From contig NZ_LRUE01000018.1 of NCBI RefSeq assembly GCF_001550135.1, positions 188,540 to 252,539 of the forward strand: 64,000 nt of DNA, read 5' to 3'. Position numbers and translations under genes: made by a program. This document shows, piece by piece, positions 61,293 to 64,000 of the stretch. This DNA comes from Pseudoalteromonas shioyasakiensis (GTDB lineage: Bacteria > Pseudomonadota > Gammaproteobacteria > Enterobacterales > Alteromonadaceae). The notes under the pieces are model-generated. The model was not told where the DNA came from. It did not search any database and worked only from the letters and a program-made list of their open reading frames with translations. Each line of letters opens with the position of its first letter. Position 1 is the stretch's first letter.

Positions 61293-62561
61293 ATGCTAAA
61301 CACAACTTACTCTTACAAAGCTCATTTTTCCCCAGCTAAGTTTTTTACTCAGCTGTCTTTTTTATTACTTGTCAGCTTGCTATGCCTGATACTGCAATCG
61401 TTTCAGGCTGTTGCAAAACCCTCGTTGCAGTCTCTACAGCATCAGCAACTAAACGAAATCCTATTTAATATCCATACATATTATGTTGATGATCTGAAGC
61501 TACAAAACTCATTTGTAACCCAGCCTGATAACTTACAAGTTGAGGCGTTATTCGAACGCCTTGATCCATACTCAAAATATCTCGACGAAACTGAGCTCGA
61601 TGCTATCTTCAGTAGCACTAATGGTAGATACACAGGACTCGGTATAGAAGTAAAAGTTGAAGATGGTCGGGTTTATATTGTTAACACTATTAATAACTCA
61701 CCTGCGGCGCTTGCGGGTCTTCAGGTAAATGATGAAGTTATAGCGATTAATCAACAACCTATTTTAGACAAAAGCATCGAAGAAGTGGCTAAATTAATTC
61801 GCCAAAGCGGTCAAAGTGCTGTCGATGTCGCTGTAAAAAGAGAGAAAGATACTGAGCTAAACTTCTCGATTAAGCGCCAACAAATCAACTTACAAAGCGT
61901 TCATGGCCATTTAGCAGATACAGGCGTTGCGCTTATCAGTATCAACTCATTCAATAACCACACATTACACGATGTTGCTCGGGAGCTTGCAAAAATGCAG
62001 GTCACCAATAGCTTCCCTCTTTCAGGTTTAATTATTGATTTACGCGATAACCCAGGCGGTACATTACAAGGGGCCATTGAAGTTGCAGATCTGTTCTTAG
62101 ATAACGGCACCATAGTGTCAACCAAAGGCCGCTTTAATGAAGCTAATCAGAAGTATAAAGCCCATAAAGGCGACATACTCAGTGGCGCTCCCATTGCTGT
62201 ACTGATTAACGAAAACTCTGCCTCTGCGGCTGAAATACTCGCAGCAGCACTGAGAGATAATCAACGAGCGGTGCTAATTGGCGAAACTTCTTTTGGTAAG
62301 GGCTCAGTGCAATCGCTGATACCTTTAGGTAACGGTAATACCGCATTGAAACTGACTACAGCACGTTATTACACACCCGCGGGTCAATCTATCGATGGAA
62401 AGGGGATCACCCCAGATGTGAGTATTAATCAAACAATGCTTTCAGAAATTGACCAAGGCGTTATAATAAAAAACATCCAAGAATTGGCGCTTTTTAGCTC
62501 ACTTCTAGATGGACAAGACAAAAAGCAACTTACAGCAAAGCAGCTCTTTATTATGCAGTAA
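61293..62561 (+). CDS. S41-family C-terminal processing protease (CtpA-like)
   Basis: A 422-residue protein with an N-terminal membrane anchor or signal (about 20-44), a PDZ domain (about residues 100-180) and the S41 protease domain. Catalytic Ser is in INENSASAAEILAAAL near residue 310 and Lys in GETSFGKGSVQSL near 335. The position after envC is that of the gene encoding the EnvC-linked protease in many gammaproteobacteria. GAGGAG lies before the start. Confidence 0.9.
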   Translation: MLNTTYSYKAHFSPAKFFTQLSFLLLVSLLCLILQSFQAVAKPSLQSLQHQQLNEILFNIHTYYVDDLKLQNSFVTQPDNLQVEALFERLDPYSKYLDETELDAIFSSTNGRYTGLGIEVKVEDGRVYIVNTINNSPAALAGLQVNDEVIAINQQPILDKSIEEVAKLIRQSGQSAVDVAVKREKDTELNFSIKRQQINLQSVHGHLADTGVALISINSFNNHTLHDVARELAKMQVTNSFPLSGLIIDLRDNPGGTLQGAIEVADLFLDNGTIVSTKGRFNEANQKYKAHKGDILSGAPIAVLINENSASAAEILAAALRDNQRAVLIGETSFGKGSVQSLIPLGNGNTALKLTTARYYTPAGQSIDGKGITPDVSINQTMLSEIDQGVIIKNIQELALFSSLLDGQDKKQLTAKQLFIMQ

Positions 62562-62596
62562 GTAAATGCTCACAACGGATATAATAATTACAAAAA

Positions 62597-63355
62597 GTGA
62601 ATTTAAAAACAGGCTTATTACTCGCCGTATGTTGCCTACCGCTATTCTGCCAAGCAAAGCAAATAGCCATAGTAATTGATGATATAGGCAATCATCAGCG
62701 CGACCTTGAAATATTAAACTTACCAGGGCAAGTGACCTTCTCAATCTTGCCCCATACACCCTATTCACAAATATTTGCTGAGCGCGCTAGTAAAACTCAT
62801 AAAGAATTACTTTTACATGTACCAATGCAAGCGCTTGATAAAACTAAAGCACTTGGTCCGGGTGCACTCACCGATACTATGAGTAAGTCAGAGTTACAAA
62901 CAACCCTTGGTCATGCGTTAGCCTCTCTACCACAAGTAAAAGGGGTCAATAACCACATGGGTTCTGAGTTAACACAACTTACAGAGCCAATGAAATGGAC
63001 GATGGAAATATTAAAGAAACGCGGTTTATACTTCTTAGATAGCCGAACAACCAGTCAAAGTGAAGCACAAAACGTTGCTAACCTCTATGGTGTGGCTAAT
63101 GTATCTCGCCATGTATTTCTTGATAACAATGTCACCCAAAGCCAGCTACAACATCAACTTGAAGAACTAAAAAGCAAAGCTGAACACTTCAACTACGCAA
63201 TCGCCATAGCCCACCCCTATCCAGAAACCGTTGCTTTTCTACAACAAGCTCTCCCAGAATTACAACAGCAAGGCTTCGAGCTTGTTCCCCTCTCACAACT
63301 AGTCGAAACAAAATACATTCAGCTTGCCAAAGCAGAGCAAAGGCAAGGGGAATGA
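62597..63355 (+). CDS. Divergent polysaccharide deacetylase, YibQ-like
   Basis: A 252-residue exported protein beginning with GTG; the signal peptide ends CQA-KQI. The core IAIVIDDIGNHQRDLEI, FSILPHTPY, ELLLHVPMQA, GVNNHMGS and YFLDSRTT is that of the DUF610/YibQ family of divergent deacetylases. It ends the gpmI-envC-protease-yibQ run. Confidence 0.9.
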   Translation: MNLKTGLLLAVCCLPLFCQAKQIAIVIDDIGNHQRDLEILNLPGQVTFSILPHTPYSQIFAERASKTHKELLLHVPMQALDKTKALGPGALTDTMSKSELQTTLGHALASLPQVKGVNNHMGSELTQLTEPMKWTMEILKKRGLYFLDSRTTSQSEAQNVANLYGVANVSRHVFLDNNVTQSQLQHQLEELKSKAEHFNYAIAIAHPYPETVAFLQQALPELQQQGFELVPLSQLVETKYIQLAKAEQRQGE

Positions 63356-63419
63356 GTGTTATAAAAGTAAGTTAGCGAGAGTAAAGTTAGCGAGGGGAAA
63401 GTTTTAAGGTCTGGCGTAG

Positions 63420-63446
63420 GTTGGGTAGAGCGAAGCGAAACCCAAC
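63420..63446. repeat. REP-like hairpin element
   Basis: GTTGGGT and ACCCAAC close an imperfect hairpin around AGAGCGAAGCGAA. The same kind of element is frequent between genes of many gammaproteobacteria. Confidence 0.7.
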
Positions 63447-63450
63447 ACAG

Positions 63451-63478
63451 AGCTTTCAGCCGTCAGCGATCAGCCGCG
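63451..63478. repeat. Decayed 7-base units, inverted copy of 63805-63832
   Basis: Read as AGCTTTC, AGCCGTC, AGCGATC, AGCCGCG. The first 16 bases (63451-63466) are the exact reverse complement of 63812-63827. Confidence 0.75.
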
Positions 63479-63520
63479 CGGTTTGGGTGTTTGGTGCTGC
63501 GTCTTCCTATGCCGGAGGCT

Positions 63521-63693
63521 CTAGGTTCTAGGTTCTAGGTTCTAGGTTCTAGGTTCTAGGTTCTAGGTTCTAGGTTCTAGGTTCTAGGTTCTAGGTTCTA
63601 GGTTCTAGGTTCTAGGTTCTAGGTTCTAGGTTCTAGGTTCTAGGTTCTAGGTTCTAGGTTCTAGGTTCTAGGTTCTAGGTTCTAGGTTCTAGG
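63521..63693. repeat. Perfect 7-bp tandem array, CTAGGTT x24.7
   Basis: Twenty-four full copies of CTAGGTT and five further bases, without a mismatch, 193 bp from the 5S gene. Confidence 0.98.
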
Positions 63694-63804
63694 CAAAGTG
63701 TACTTGTAGGAATGGCCTTAGCCATGAATGTGTTTGTTATGGTCTAGATTCGGCACTGAAGTGCCTCCTACTGGGGTGTTGCTGAGGGAGACTCTGTGTT
63801 TCAA

Positions 63805-63832
63805 CTGACGTCTGACGGCTGAAAGCTGACAG
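63805..63832. repeat. Decayed 7-base units CTGACGT / CTGACGG / CTGAAAG / CTGACAG
   Basis: Four consecutive 7-base blocks that start CTGA and differ in the last bases. They resemble the units AGCTGTA at 45013. Confidence 0.75.
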
Positions 63833-63842
63833 CTCCAAATGC

Positions 63843-63873
63843 AAAAAAGCCCGACTCTTTCGAATCGGGCTTT
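63843..63873 (-). terminator. Terminator of the rRNA operon
   Basis: On the minus strand, stem AAAGCCCGA/TCGGGCTTT with a 10-base loop, followed by six T, 13 bp after the 5S 3' end. Confidence 0.85.
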
Positions 63874-63885
63874 CTCTTATTTGGA

Positions 63886-64000
63886 GCCTGGCGATGACCT
63901 ACTTTCACATAGCAGCTGCTACACTATCATCGGCGCTGTTTCGTTTCACTACTGAGTTCGGCATGGGGTCAGGTGGGTCCAAAACGCTATTGTCACCAAG
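63886..64000 (-). rRNA. rrf: 5S ribosomal RNA (5' end just outside window)
   Basis: The minus strand reads TTGGTGACAATAGCG at the window edge, then ACCCACCTGACCCCATGCCG, AACTCAGTAGTGAAACG and ends GTCATCGCCAGGC, which is 5S rRNA. About three bases of the 5' end are missing. 23S and 16S would lie beyond 64000. Confidence 0.95.

Larger units (their letters stand above)
63356..63885. other. 530-bp spacer full of repeats before the rRNA operon
   Basis: It holds AGTTAGCGAGAGTAAAGTTA at 63370, a hairpin element at 63420-63446, two inverted copies of a 16-mer, the CTAGGTT array, a dispersed element at 63753-63771 and the rRNA terminator. I see no gene. Confidence 0.8.

Noticed and set aside
63521..63693. 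CRISPR or telomere-like array
   Set aside because: Head-to-tail heptamers without spacers, in the interior of a bacterial chromosome.
63700..63790. Possible tRNA after the rRNA operon
   Set aside because: I looked for a cloverleaf or a GGTTCGA-type T loop in the spacer and found none.

Overview
The window looks like chromosomal DNA of a marine gammaproteobacterium of the order Alteromonadales, most likely Pseudoalteromonas. I infer this from the A+T-rich base composition, the gene orders (lptD-surA-pdxA-rsmA-apaG-apaH, aceE-aceF-lpdA, ampD/ampE beside nadC and pilA, cpxR-cpxA beside a Spy-like gene, gpsA-secB-grxC-rhodanese beside gpmI-envC) and the many short 7-bp-period arrays between genes. 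No genus assignment was tested by a search.

Layout. 1-2331: two PIN-PhoH ATPase genes in tandem on the minus strand. The upstream one loses its Walker B half at about 1174 and ends in an unrelated A+T-rich tail; the second overlaps it by one base and runs off the window. This looks like the edge of an island or a rearrangement. 2631-8469: rapA, a small zinc-ribbon membrane protein, rluA, a DUF3530 protein and djlA. 8493-16822: cell-wall recycling genes (murU, amgK) diverging from the outer-membrane biogenesis operon lptD-surA-pdxA-rsmA-apaG-apaH. 16964-25242: a chemotaxis receptor, folA, obgE-rpmA-rplU, ispB, mdh and argR. 25239-29956: a DyP-type peroxidase without the usual distal arginine, and an fbpABC-type iron importer. 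30246-30727: a large non-coding RNA with the hallmarks of CsrB (about 26 GGA motifs, several in hairpin loops, an intrinsic terminator and an upstream GacA/UvrY-type box). 30742-38635: tapT-like gene, then the pyruvate dehydrogenase complex (lpdA, aceF with three lipoyl domains, aceE) and its regulator pdhR with likely operators.

38636-48834: repeat-rich spacer, ampE-ampD, nadC, and a type IV pilus region (pilA, a second pilin, a convergent TfpX/TfpZ accessory gene, pilC, pilD, coaE, then a displaced pilB, then yacG). 48891-56045: Spy-like periplasmic protein divergent from cpxR-cpxA with two CpxR-type boxes between them, a lysophospholipase-like hydrolase, fieF, trmL and a PAS-GGDEF-EAL protein with a degenerate GGDEF site. 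56120-63355: gpsA, secB, grxC, a membrane rhodanese, then gpmI, envC, an S41 protease and a YibQ-like deacetylase. 63356-64000: a spacer packed with repeats, ending in the terminator and the 5S gene of an rRNA operon on the minus strand.

Most of the window is ordinary core genome. The parts that deserve a second look are the broken phoH tandem, the CsrB-like RNA, the rearranged pilus locus, and a recurring class of 7-bp-period arrays seen in several spacers in states from perfect to decayed.
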